64,000 nucleotides of DNA from an uncultured Paraprevotella sp. (GTDB taxonomy: Bacteria; Bacteroidota; Bacteroidia; Bacteroidales; Bacteroidaceae): positions 1 to 64,000 of the forward strand of contig CALULQ010000007.1 of the NCBI GenBank assembly GCA_944321525.1. Reading direction: 5' to 3'. The notes under the pieces are model-generated. The model worked only from the letters and a program-made list of their open reading frames with translations, was not told the origin of the DNA and searched no databases. Below are positions 38,516 through 47,660 of this stretch, piece by piece. How positions within the stretch are numbered: the first letter of the stretch is position 1; the number at the start of each line of letters is the position of its first letter. The translations under genes were made by a program, and so were the position numbers.

Positions 38516-39973
38516 ATGATGAAATTAGATATTCTGCTGAAAAGCGTCAGCGTCGTGCGGGCATCGGGCGACATGGACAAGGAGATTGCTGGCATCAACA
38601 TGGACTCGCGACTGGTGGCCCCGGGCGACATGTTCGTCGCCGTCAAGGGAACGCAGGCCGACGGCCATGCTTATATCGGCAAGGCGATAGAGAAGGGGGC
38701 CGTGGCTGTCGTGTGTGAGGCGTGGCCCGAAGAACCGCTGCCCGACGGCGTGGCCTGCGTGCAGGTGAAAGACTCCGAGAGCGCCGTGGGGCGCCTGGCC
38801 ACGGCGTTCTATGGCGACCCGACTTCCAAGATGGAGCTGGTGGGCGTGACCGGAACGAACGGGAAGACGACCATCGCCACCTTATTATATAATATGTTCC
38901 GCGCGCTTGGCTACAAGTGCGGCCTGTGCTCCACCGTGTGCAACTACATCGACGGCGAGCCTGTTCCCACGGAGCATACCACGCCCGACCCCGTTACCCT
39001 GAACCGTCTGTTGGGGCGGATGGCCGACGAGGGGTGCAAATACGCTTTCATGGAAGTCAGCTCGCACGCGGTGGCGCAACATCGCATTGCCGGGCTGAAG
39101 TTCGCCGGCGGCATTTTCACCAACCTCACGCGCGACCACTTGGATTACCATAAGACTTTCGAGAACTATCGGAACGCGAAGAAGGCCTTCTTCGACGGCT
39201 TGCCCAAGGGCGCTTTCGCGGTGACGAACACCGACGACAGGAACGGGATGGTGATGGTGCAGAACACGCGGGCGACGGTCAAGACCTATTCTTTGCGCGC
39301 CGCAGCCGACTTCAAGGCCAAGGTGTTGGAAGAATCGTTCGAGGGAATGTACATCGAAATCAACGGCCGCGAGGTGAGCGTGCCTTTTATCGGCCGTTTC
39401 AACGTGTCGAATCTCCTTGCGGTCTATGCCGCTGCCCTGTGTATGGGGCGGCAGCCAGAGGAAGTGCTGGTGGTGCTCAGCACACTTCATCCCGTGAACG
39501 GGCGCTTTGAGACCATCCGCTCGCGCGAAGGCGTGACGGCCATTGTGGACTACGCCCACACGCCGGACGCTTTGGTGAATGTCCTGTCCACGGTGAACGA
39601 AATCCTGAAGCACCGCGGCGAGGTCATCACCGTTTGCGGGGCCGGCGGCAACCGCGACAAGGGCAAGCGTCCGCTGATGGCGCAGGAGGCTGTGAAGAAC
39701 AGCGACCGCGTGGTCATCACGAGCGACAATCCGCGCTTCGAAGAGCCGCAGGCCATCATCGACGACATGCTGGCGGGGCTGGACAAGGCCCAGATGCGCA
39801 AGGTCGTCGCTATCGTCGACCGCCGCGAGGCCATACGCACGGCCTGCATGATGGCAAGGCCCGGCGACGTGGTGCTCGTGGCCGGCAAGGGGCACGAGGA
39901 CTATCAGGAAGTGAAGGGCGTGAAGCACCACTTCGACGACCACGAAGTGATTCGCGAAGCTTTCGGCATTTAA
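38516..39973 (+). CDS. murE: UDP-MurNAc-L-Ala-D-Glu:meso-DAP ligase MurE
   Basis: 485 residues, a cytosolic Mur ligase. The ATP-binding motif is [12 protein letters not shown], with the central YAHTPDAL and the C-terminal motif [13 protein letters not shown] is the recognised marker for meso-diaminopimelate rather than lysine, so the peptidoglycan is predicted to be DAP-type. It starts 3 bp after ftsI. Confidence 0.96.
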   Translation: MMKLDILLKSVSVVRASGDMDKEIAGINMDSRLVAPGDMFVAVKGTQADGHAYIGKAIEKGAVAVVCEAWPEEPLPDGVACVQVKDSESAVGRLATAFYGDPTSKMELVGVTGTNGKTTIATLLYNMFRALGYKCGLCSTVCNYIDGEPVPTEHTTPDPVTLNRLLGRMADEGCKYAFMEVSSHAVAQHRIAGLKFAGGIFTNLTRDHLDYHKTFENYRNAKKAFFDGLPKGAFAVTNTDDRNGMVMVQNTRATVKTYSLRAAADFKAKVLEESFEGMYIEINGREVSVPFIGRFNVSNLLAVYAAALCMGRQPEEVLVVLSTLHPVNGRFETIRSREGVTAIVDYAHTPDALVNVLSTVNEILKHRGEVITVCGAGGNRDKGKRPLMAQEAVKNSDRVVITSDNPRFEEPQAIIDDMLAGLDKAQMRKVVAIVDRREAIRTACMMARPGDVVLVAGKGHEDYQEVKGVKHHFDDHEVIREAFGI

Positions 39974-39988
39974 ACATCGTTTGCAGTC

Positions 39989-41254
39989 ATGTTGTATTAT
40001 CTGTTCAGATTCTTGGGAGAGTACGGAATACCCGGTTCGCACATGTGGACCTACATCTCCTTCCGTGCCTTGCTGACGCTGATGCTGTCGCTGGTCATCT
40101 CCGTGTGGTTCGGCGAGTATTTCATCCGTTGGATGAGACGGCATAACGTGAGCGAAGCCCAGCGCGACAAGTCGATAGATCCGTACGGGGTGGAAAAGAA
40201 AGGCGTACCCACGATGGGCGGCGTCATCATCATCGTGTCCATCATCGTGCCTTGCCTTCTGTTTGGCCGCCTGCGCAATATTTACATGATACTCATGCTC
40301 GCCACCACCGTGTGGTTGGGCCTGCTCGGCTTTGCGGACGATTATATCAAGATGAAAGTGAGCAAGGACGGCCTGCGGCCCATCTACAAACTGGCCGGGC
40401 AGACGTTGCTGGGCCTCATTGTGGGGCTCACGCTCTGGCTCAGCCCCGATGCCGTCATTCGCGAGAACGTGACGATGCAGCGCATGGGGAACACCGAAGT
40501 GGTGGTGCATAAGAGCGAGAAGGTGAAGTCCACCATCACCACGATTCCTTTCGTGAAAGACAACAACCTGGACTATGCCGAAATCATGAGCTTCTGCGGG
40601 AAGTATAAGACGGCGGCGGGCTGGTTCCTTTTCGTCGTGATGACCACGCTGGTGGTGGTGGCCGTTTCCAACGGTTCGAACCTGAACGACGGCATGGACG
40701 GCATGACGGCCGGCAACTCGGCCATCATCGGCGTGGCGCTGGGCGTGCTGGCCTACGTGTCGAGCCACATAGAGTTTGCCAGCTACCTGAACATCATGTA
40801 CATCCCGGGCTCGGAGGAGCTGGTGATTTTCATTTGTGCGTTCGTGGGCGCGCTGGTGGGCTTCTTGTGGTACAACGCCTACCCGGCGCAGATTTTCATG
40901 GGCGACACGGGCAGCCTGTCCATCGGGGGCATCATCGCCGTGACGGCCATCATCATCCACAAGGAACTGCTCATCCCCTTGATGTGCTTTGTGTTCCTCA
41001 TGGAGAGCCTGAGCGTCATTCTGCAGGTGAACTACGCCAAATGGGGCAACCGCAAGGGGCTGAAGCTCCGTGTGTTCAAGCGGGCGCCCATCCACGATGC
41101 CTTCCGCGTGCGGCCCGGGCAGCTGGCGCCTGACGTGAAGGTGCTCTGCAAGTGGCCCAAGGGTTGCTGGCTGGAGTCGAAGATTACGGTGCGCTTCTGG
41201 ATCATTACCATTATCCTGGCGGCCATGACGATTATTACATTAAAGATTAGATAA
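39989..41254 (+). CDS. mraY: Phospho-MurNAc-pentapeptide transferase MraY
   Basis: 421 residues with about ten transmembrane helices. It makes lipid I on the inner face of the membrane. Family motifs are KKGVPTMGG, FADDYIKM, NGSNLNDGMDGM and MGDTGSLSIGG. A Bacteroidota-type insertion of about 55 residues (about 150-205, containing ENVTMQRMGNTEVVVHKSEK) separates two helices. murF, which makes its substrate, is not in the cluster. Confidence 0.97.
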   Translation: MLYYLFRFLGEYGIPGSHMWTYISFRALLTLMLSLVISVWFGEYFIRWMRRHNVSEAQRDKSIDPYGVEKKGVPTMGGVIIIVSIIVPCLLFGRLRNIYMILMLATTVWLGLLGFADDYIKMKVSKDGLRPIYKLAGQTLLGLIVGLTLWLSPDAVIRENVTMQRMGNTEVVVHKSEKVKSTITTIPFVKDNNLDYAEIMSFCGKYKTAAGWFLFVVMTTLVVVAVSNGSNLNDGMDGMTAGNSAIIGVALGVLAYVSSHIEFASYLNIMYIPGSEELVIFICAFVGALVGFLWYNAYPAQIFMGDTGSLSIGGIIAVTAIIIHKELLIPLMCFVFLMESLSVILQVNYAKWGNRKGLKLRVFKRAPIHDAFRVRPGQLAPDVKVLCKWPKGCWLESKITVRFWIITIILAAMTIITLKIR

Positions 41255-41273
41255 GAGAAGGGAGAGACTGGTT

Positions 41274-42608
41274 ATGAGTAAAAGAATGGTGATACTTGGA
41301 GCAGCGGAGAGCGGCGTGGGCGCCGCCGTGCTGGCCCAGAAGAAAGGTTTCGACGTCTTTGTCTCCGACATGGGCAAAATCAAGCCCCGCTACGTGGAGA
41401 TGCTCGACCGTTACGGGATAGCCTGGGAAGACGGCGGCCACACGGAAGCGCTGATACTGAACGCCGACGAGGTGGTGAAGAGCCCCGGCATCCCCGAGGA
41501 CGCCCCGATGGTGTGCAAGGTGAAGGAAGCCGGCATTCCCATTATTTCGGAAATCGAGTTCGCGGGACGTTACACGAATGCCAAGATGATTTGCATCACG
41601 GGCAGCAACGGAAAGACCACCACCACCTCGCTCATCTACCATATATTCAAGAAGGCCGGCTACAACGTGGGACTGGCCGGCAACATCGGGCAGAGCCTTG
41701 CGCTGCAGGTGGCAGAGAAGAACTACGATTATTACGTGATAGAGCTGAGCAGTTTCCAACTGGACAACATGTACCGTTTCCGGGCCAACATCGCCGTGCT
41801 GCTCAACATCACGCCCGACCATCTTGACCGTTACGACAACTGCATGCAGAACTATGTGGACGCGAAGATGCGCATCCTGCAGAACCAGGAAGAGACGGAC
41901 GCCTTCGTGTATTGGAACGACGACCCCATCATACAGCGCGAATTGAAGAAATACGATATAAAGGCCAAGATGTGTCCTTTCTCCATCCTGAAGAAGGAGG
42001 GCATGATCGGTTATCTGGCCGACGGGCAGTACGTCATCGAGTATCCCACTCCGTTCAACATGGAGCAGGAGTCGTTGGCGCTGACCGGAAAGCACAACAT
42101 GTACAACTCGTTGGCCGCCGGCATCACGGCCGACCTGGCCGGCATCAAGAACGAGGTCATCCGGCAGAGCCTGAGCGACTTCGAGGGCGTGGAGCACCGC
42201 CTGGAGAAAGTGGTGCGCGTGCGCGGCGTGGACTACGTCAACGATTCCAAGGCCACGAACGTGGACGCCTGCTGGTATGCGCTGGAGAGCATGAAGACGC
42301 CCACGGTGTTGATTCTGGGCGGAAAGGACAAGGGCAACGACTATAATGCCATCGCCGAACTGGTGCGCAAGAAGTGCGTGGGCCTGGTGTTCCTGGGAGC
42401 CGACAACAGCAAGCTGCACGCCTTTTTCGACTCTTTCGGCCTTCCGATTGCCGACACGCACAGCATGAAAGACTGCGTGGAGGCCTGCTACAAGATGGCC
42501 CGTCCGGGCGACACGGTGCTGCTCAGTCCTTGTTGTGCCAGCTTCGACCTGTTCAAGAACATGGAAGACCGCGGCGACCAGTTCAAAGCGTTAGTGAGGG
42601 CATTATAA
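41274..42608 (+). CDS. murD: UDP-MurNAc-L-alanine:D-glutamate ligase MurD
   Basis: 444 residues. N-terminal UDP-binding domain (MVILGAAESGVGAAVLAQ), ATP motif TGSNGKTTTTSL, DHLDRY of the central domain and NDSKATNVDA of the C-terminal domain. Adds D-Glu to UDP-MurNAc-L-Ala. It lies 19 bp after mraY. Confidence 0.97.
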   Translation: MSKRMVILGAAESGVGAAVLAQKKGFDVFVSDMGKIKPRYVEMLDRYGIAWEDGGHTEALILNADEVVKSPGIPEDAPMVCKVKEAGIPIISEIEFAGRYTNAKMICITGSNGKTTTTSLIYHIFKKAGYNVGLAGNIGQSLALQVAEKNYDYYVIELSSFQLDNMYRFRANIAVLLNITPDHLDRYDNCMQNYVDAKMRILQNQEETDAFVYWNDDPIIQRELKKYDIKAKMCPFSILKKEGMIGYLADGQYVIEYPTPFNMEQESLALTGKHNMYNSLAAGITADLAGIKNEVIRQSLSDFEGVEHRLEKVVRVRGVDYVNDSKATNVDACWYALESMKTPTVLILGGKDKGNDYNAIAELVRKKCVGLVFLGADNSKLHAFFDSFGLPIADTHSMKDCVEACYKMARPGDTVLLSPCCASFDLFKNMEDRGDQFKALVRAL

Positions 42609-42629
42609 ACAAAGGAAAGGTAAGCGAAA

Positions 42630-43877
42630 ATGGTCACACCTGCAAAAGTTTTGAAGAAGTGGAGCTTGTTCGAGGGCGACAAGGTCATCTGGATGATCCT
42701 GTTCTTCCTGGCCCTGATTTCCATCATTGAAGTCTACAGCGCGTCGAGCAACATGAGCTACAAGACGGGCTACTACTGGAAACCCATCCTCCAGCATGGC
42801 GGCTGTTTCCTTTTGGGCGGGGTCGCCACGATTCTGGTGCACAAGATACCGTGCCGTTATTTCAAGCTCATACCCGTGTTCGGCTTGCCCCTCTCGGTGT
42901 TCATGCTCGTGCTGGTCATGTTCATGCCCAAGCTGAACAACGCGAGCCGCTGGCTGTGGGGCTTCCAGCCTTCCGAGTTCGGCAAGGCCGTGCTGGTGGC
43001 CACGGTGGCCCTGATTCTGGCCAGCATGCGCGACGAGGTGGGCGCGCAGCGCCGCGCCTTCAAGTGGATTTTGGGCGTGTCGGTGGTGATTTGCGGGTTG
43101 ATTGTGCCCGAGAACTTCTCCACGGCCGGCCTGGCGTTCCTGGTTGTCCTGCTCATGATGTTCGTGGGCGGCATTCCCTGGAAGCAGCTCGGCAGCCTGG
43201 TGGGCATCATCGTGATAGCGGGCGCCTGCTTGTTCACCTTCTTCCGTTTTGCCCCCGACTCCACGCTGTCCACCCTGAGCGAATGCCCGGGACTGCACCG
43301 CCTGCCCACGTGGGCCAACCGTGTGCGTGGCCATGGGGATATGCCGGAAAGCGCGGCGGAGTACGACATCACGAAGAATCCCCAGGTGACGCATGCCCGT
43401 ATTGCCATAGCCACGTGCAACGTCATCGGCCGCGGTCCGGGTAACTCCGTGGAGCGCGACTTCCTGCCGCAGTCGTTTTCCGACTTCATCTACGCCATCG
43501 TCATCGAGGAACTGGGATTGGGAGGCGGCGCGTTTGTCATGTTCCTTTATATCGTGCTGCTCTTCCGGTCGGCGCGCATTGCGAGCCGGTGCGAGCGCAA
43601 TTTCCCGGCATTCCTGGTGATGGGGCTCTCGCTCATGATGGTCACGCAGGCCATGGTGAACATGGCGGTGGCCGTCGGCGTGTTTCCCGTCACGGGCCAG
43701 CCGCTCCCGCTCATCAGCAAGGGTGGCACGTCCATCCTCATCAACTGTGTCTATTTGGGTGTGATATTGAGCGTTAGCCGTTCGGCCAAGCAGAAGTCGC
43801 AGACCGAAGACGACGGCATCGGTGCCGACGGGATTCCCGCGGCGCCCTTGGCGAAGCGCGATGCCGGCGAGGCATAA
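42630..43877 (+). CDS. ftsW: Cell division glycosyltransferase FtsW
   Basis: 415 residues, SEDS-family polytopic membrane protein with about ten helices. It polymerises septal glycan together with FtsI. Landmarks: IEVYSASSNMSYKTG near the N-terminus, QPSEFGKAVLV, the large extracytoplasmic loop with VTHARIAIATCNVIGRGPGNS and DFIYAIVIEELG, and TGQPLPLISKGGTS near the end. The C-terminal 25 residues are charged. It is the last gene before the gap holding element D. Confidence 0.96.
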   Translation: MVTPAKVLKKWSLFEGDKVIWMILFFLALISIIEVYSASSNMSYKTGYYWKPILQHGGCFLLGGVATILVHKIPCRYFKLIPVFGLPLSVFMLVLVMFMPKLNNASRWLWGFQPSEFGKAVLVATVALILASMRDEVGAQRRAFKWILGVSVVICGLIVPENFSTAGLAFLVVLLMMFVGGIPWKQLGSLVGIIVIAGACLFTFFRFAPDSTLSTLSECPGLHRLPTWANRVRGHGDMPESAAEYDITKNPQVTHARIAIATCNVIGRGPGNSVERDFLPQSFSDFIYAIVIEELGLGGGAFVMFLYIVLLFRSARIASRCERNFPAFLVMGLSLMMVTQAMVNMAVAVGVFPVTGQPLPLISKGGTSILINCVYLGVILSVSRSAKQKSQTEDDGIGADGIPAAPLAKRDAGEA

Positions 43878-43972
43878 TCGTAATGCAATGCATTTTTCCT
43901 GAATTTTCTCCGGCGTAGCGGCCCGGACGGGTGGAGGCATGGGCGTGTCCGTCCTTGCGCGACATCCTGCGG

Positions 43973-44076
43973 CGCTGTGCGGAGTCCGTCAGCGTACTCT
44001 GCGGAGAGTACTCGAGTACTTGCCGCAGAGTACTCGAATACTTTGCGGCAAGCGCTTTTCAGGACGGCGGCCAGCC
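43973..44076 (+). repeat. Palindromic 22-bp-period element, copy D (104 bp)
   Basis: The left arm starts CGCTGTGCGGAG. GTAC starts at 43994, 44008, 44016 and 44030, with ATAC at 44038 and GCGC at 44052, all in the 22-bp register of copy C. The right arm has diverged more than in A and C. The asymmetry mark (CGAG in the first unit, CGAA in the second) matches A and C, so all three have the same orientation. Confidence 0.9.
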
Positions 44077-44391
44077 TCCGTCCGCCTTCCGCGACGGAAT
44101 GTCCGGAGATGAGGGCGAAGTCCTGTCGTTCCGGTGAGTTTTCCGCGGCCCGTTTTTGTCCGAATCTATAAACGAGGCGTTCCGTCGTCGCCTTGTCCCG
44201 CAGGAGGGAGAGTGCCTTTCCCTCCCGGGGCGGTTTTGTCCGGCCTCGATGGGTGGCGTGGCTTCCTTCGGCCTGTCCGTCTTCTTCCGCAAGGCGTGTG
44301 GAGCGGTTGTCGTTGCCGTAAAATGTAAAACAAACTGCCTTTTTGAAATAAAATAAGGAAGAAAAAAGGAGAGAAATACCGGATTTATTAT

Positions 44392-44399
44392 TATTTTTG
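44392..44399 (+). promoter_or_regulatory. -7 box of murG
   Basis: TATTTTTG, 19 bases before the murG ATG, in an AT-rich stretch. It suggests the murG-ftsZ half is a separate transcription unit. Confidence 0.6.
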
Positions 44400-44418
44400 C
44401 TGATAAAATTCGTTTCTG

Positions 44419-45546
44419 ATGAAAGAAGAGTTGAGGGTGATTGTCAGTGGAGGCGGTACGGGCGGCCATATCTTTCCTGCCGTGTCCATTGCAAACGCCA
44501 TTAAATCGCAGCATCCGGAGGCCGAAATACTTTTCGTGGGGGCCGAAGGGCGGATGGAGATGCAGCGCGTCCCCGCCGCAGGTTATCCCATCAAGGCGTT
44601 GCCCATTTGCGGTTTCGACAGGAAACACCTGTGGAAGAACGTCGCGGTGTTGTTCAAAATATTGAAGAGCCGCCGGCTGGCCCGGAGAATCATCAAGGAC
44701 TTCCGGCCGATGGCGGCCGTGGGCGTGGGCGGCTATGCCAGCGGGCCCACGCTGAACATGGCGGAGGCCATGGGGATTCCCACGCTGATACAGGAGCAGA
44801 ACTCCTATGCGGGGGTGACGAACAAGCTGCTCGCCAAGCGGGCCGACAAGATTTGCGTGGCCTACGAAGGGATGGAGCGCTTCTTCCCGAAAGAGAAAAT
44901 CATCCTGACAGGGAACCCCGTGCGGCAGGGGCTGTTGGAGTGCAAGCGAAGCCGCGAGGAGATTCTTCAGGGCTTCGGATTCCGGCCAGACCGGAAGACG
45001 GTGCTCCTGATGGGCGGAAGCCTAGGTGCCCGCACGCTGAATGAGAGCGTGATGGGCAATTTGTCGTTGATAGGGGAGTCGGGCGTGCAGTTCATCTGGC
45101 AGACCGGAGGATATTATTTCCCCCAGTTGAAGGAGCGGCTGAAGCAGGCCGGGAAACCGGACAACCTGTTCGTGACGGACTTCATCTCCCGCATGGACGA
45201 GGCTTACGCGGCGGCCGACCTGGTCATCTCGAGGGCCGGGGCCAGCAGCATCTCCGAATTGTGCCTGTTGGGCAAACCGGCGATATTGGTGCCGTCGCCC
45301 AACGTGGCCGAAGACCACCAGACCAAGAACGCGATGGCCTTGGTGGACAAGGACGCGGCCCTTTGCGTGACGGACGCCGAAGCCGTGGACAAACTCATCG
45401 CGCTGGCGCTGGCGACGGTGGCCGACGAAAGCCGGCTGGACCGCTTGAGCCGAAACATAAAGAAACTGGCCTTTGCGGACTCGGCCGACCGCATTGCGGA
45501 CGAAGTCTATAAACTGGCCGTGGCATACAGGGAAAGGAAGAAATAA
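44419..45546 (+). CDS. murG: UDP-GlcNAc:lipid I N-acetylglucosaminyltransferase MurG
   Basis: 375 residues, a peripheral GT-B enzyme making lipid II. The N-terminal glycine loop is SGGGTGGHIFPA, then VGVGGYASGP, QEQNSYAGVTN, and the donor-site GGSLGARTLNE. C-terminal motifs include RAGASSISEL and PSPNVAEDHQTKNA. First gene of the second dcw segment, 2 bp before murC. Confidence 0.97.
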   Translation: MKEELRVIVSGGGTGGHIFPAVSIANAIKSQHPEAEILFVGAEGRMEMQRVPAAGYPIKALPICGFDRKHLWKNVAVLFKILKSRRLARRIIKDFRPMAAVGVGGYASGPTLNMAEAMGIPTLIQEQNSYAGVTNKLLAKRADKICVAYEGMERFFPKEKIILTGNPVRQGLLECKRSREEILQGFGFRPDRKTVLLMGGSLGARTLNESVMGNLSLIGESGVQFIWQTGGYYFPQLKERLKQAGKPDNLFVTDFISRMDEAYAAADLVISRAGASSISELCLLGKPAILVPSPNVAEDHQTKNAMALVDKDAALCVTDAEAVDKLIALALATVADESRLDRLSRNIKKLAFADSADRIADEVYKLAVAYRERKK

Positions 45547-45548
45547 GG

Positions 45549-46925
45549 ATGGAAATAAGTGAGATAAAGGCAGTATATTTCGTGGGCATCGGCGGCATCG
45601 GCATGAGTGCCGTCGCGCGTTATTTCTTGCGCAAGGGCGTCTGCGTGGGCGGCTACGACCGCACACCGTCGGACCTGACGCGGAAACTGCAGGAGGAAGG
45701 AGCCATGATACATTACGAGGAGGACGTGGAGCAGATTCCGGCGCCCTGCCGCGAGAAGGAGGCCTGCCTCGTGGTCTACACGCCCGCCATTCCCGACGAG
45801 CATGCGGAACTGGTCTATTTCCGCGCGCGAGGGTTCGAAATCGAGAAGCGGGCGCAGGTGCTGGGCCGGCTGACGCGCTCCCACAAAGGGCTTTGCGTGG
45901 CGGGGACGCACGGGAAGACGACGACGTCGTCCATGGCGGCCCACATCCTGCACCAGAGCCATGTGGACTGCAACGCCTTCCTGGGCGGCATCACGAAGAA
46001 TTATGGCACGAACTACATCCTCTCGGACACGAGCGACTACGTGGTCATCGAGGCGGACGAGTTCGACCGCTCCTTCCATTGGCTTGCGCCATACGCCTCC
46101 GTGATAACGGCCACCGACCCCGACCACTTGGACATCTACGGCACCAAGCAGGCCTATCTGGAAAGTTTCACGAAATACACTTCCCTGATTCGGCCGGACG
46201 GCTTCCTGATTCTGCACGAAGGACTGGAGATGAGGCCCGACGTGTGCGAAGGTGTCACGGTCTACACCTACAGCCGTGCCCATGGCGACTTCCACGCGGA
46301 GAACCTCCGCATCGGGAACGGTGAAATCTGCTTCGACCTTGTCTCCCCGTTGGGGAACATCAGTGACGTCCAGCTGGGCGTGCCCGTGGGGGTCAACATA
46401 GAAAATGGCATCGCCGCCATGGCGCTGGCGCAAATCGCAGGGGCAACGGCCGACGAAATCAGGTCGGCCATGGCCTCGTTCCGCGGGGTGGACCGCCGCT
46501 TCGACTTCAAGTTGAAGTGCGACAAGGCGGTGTTCCTGACCGACTATGCCCACCATCCGGCCGAGATACGCCAGAGCGTGGTGTCCATCCGCGAACTTTA
46601 CGGCGACAGGAAGATAGCGGCCATATTCCAGCCCCACCTCTACACGCGGACGCGGGACTTCTTCAAGGAATTTGCCGAAAGCCTCTCCCTGCTGGACGAG
46701 GTGATTCTCACGGATATTTATCCGGCGCGCGAGGCCCCGATTCCGGGCGTGACGAGCCGGCTGATATACGACCGGCTGGCTCCGGAGGTGAAGAAATGCC
46801 TGTGCCGCAAAGAGGAGGTGCCCGAGATGGTGCGTCGCTCGGACGCGGACGTCTTCATCTTGTTGGGGGCGGGTGATATAGATGCCTATGTGCCACAAAT
46901 CATGGAGGTGTTGAAAGCAAGATGA
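45549..46925 (+). CDS. murC: UDP-N-acetylmuramate:L-alanine ligase MurC
   Basis: 458 residues. The N-terminal domain has VGIGGIGMSAVARYF; the ATP motif is GTHGKTTTSSM; EADEFDRSF and DHLDIYG mark the central domain, and DYAHHPAEIR the C-terminal domain. Attaches L-Ala to UDP-MurNAc. The stop overlaps the ftsQ start by 4 bp. Confidence 0.97.
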   Translation: MEISEIKAVYFVGIGGIGMSAVARYFLRKGVCVGGYDRTPSDLTRKLQEEGAMIHYEEDVEQIPAPCREKEACLVVYTPAIPDEHAELVYFRARGFEIEKRAQVLGRLTRSHKGLCVAGTHGKTTTSSMAAHILHQSHVDCNAFLGGITKNYGTNYILSDTSDYVVIEADEFDRSFHWLAPYASVITATDPDHLDIYGTKQAYLESFTKYTSLIRPDGFLILHEGLEMRPDVCEGVTVYTYSRAHGDFHAENLRIGNGEICFDLVSPLGNISDVQLGVPVGVNIENGIAAMALAQIAGATADEIRSAMASFRGVDRRFDFKLKCDKAVFLTDYAHHPAEIRQSVVSIRELYGDRKIAAIFQPHLYTRTRDFFKEFAESLSLLDEVILTDIYPAREAPIPGVTSRLIYDRLAPEVKKCLCRKEEVPEMVRRSDADVFILLGAGDIDAYVPQIMEVLKAR

Positions 46926-47659
46926 TAAAGAAATTGTCTGTCATAGTGTTGCTGCTCGGCCTGCTGTGCTATTTCGTCGCGGCCGTGACGGTGCTGAACA
47001 AGCCCGAAGAAGGACAGGTGTGCGGCGGAGTGGAGGTCGTGGTCGAGGACAGCCTGCGGGTGGGATTCATCCAGCCCGACGAAGTGTTGCGGCTCCTGGA
47101 CAAGCAGAAATGCAATCCCGTGGGGCGGAAGATGAACGAAGTGGCCTTGGGGAAGATGGAGGCGGCCTTGCGCAAGAACCCCTATATAGAAGATGTGACG
47201 TGCTACAAGACACCCGGCGGGAAAGTCTGCGTGCGCGTCAGGCAGCGGCTCCCGATATTGCACGTCATGGCAGCCGACGGGCAGGACTATTATCTCGACC
47301 GGGCCGGGAAGCAGATGCCCAAATCGGCATACTATGCCAACCTTGTGGTGGCCACGGGAAGCATCACTCCCAAGTATGCGCGGCAGAACCTGACGCGGCT
47401 GGGCCGTGTGATTCAGGACAATCCTTTCTGGAACAAGCAAATCCAGCAGATACACGTGCTGGAGAACGGAGAGGTGGAGCTTGTGCCCCGCGTGGGAAAG
47501 CATATCATCTTGTTGGGGCAGCCCACGGACGTGGAGCGTAAACTCGACCGGATGAAGGAGTTTTATACTGAGGGACTGAACCGGGTGGGATGGAACAAGT
47601 ATTCCCAAATCAGCCTGAAGTATGACAATCAAATTATTTGCAAGAAAAATAAGAAATGA
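46922..47659 (+). CDS. ftsQ: Cell division protein FtsQ
   Basis: 245 residues. One N-terminal transmembrane helix at about 5-24, then a POTRA-like domain (GFIQPDEVLRLLDKQ ... KNPYIEDVTCYKTPGGKVCVRVRQRLPI) and a beta-rich C-terminal domain. It links FtsB/L to the cytosolic ring. Identity rests on topology and on position between murC and ftsA. Confidence 0.92.
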   Translation: MIKKLSVIVLLLGLLCYFVAAVTVLNKPEEGQVCGGVEVVVEDSLRVGFIQPDEVLRLLDKQKCNPVGRKMNEVALGKMEAALRKNPYIEDVTCYKTPGGKVCVRVRQRLPILHVMAADGQDYYLDRAGKQMPKSAYYANLVVATGSITPKYARQNLTRLGRVIQDNPFWNKQIQQIHVLENGEVELVPRVGKHIILLGQPTDVERKLDRMKEFYTEGLNRVGWNKYSQISLKYDNQIICKKNKK

Positions 47660-47660
47660 T

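Larger units (their letters stand above)
43878..44418. other. Intergenic gap inside the dcw cluster
   Basis: 541 bp between ftsW and murG, where neighbours in the cluster are separated by 0-26 bp. I see no gene. It holds palindromic element D (43973-44076), GC-rich sequence without homology I can name, and a -7 box for murG. Confidence 0.7.
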
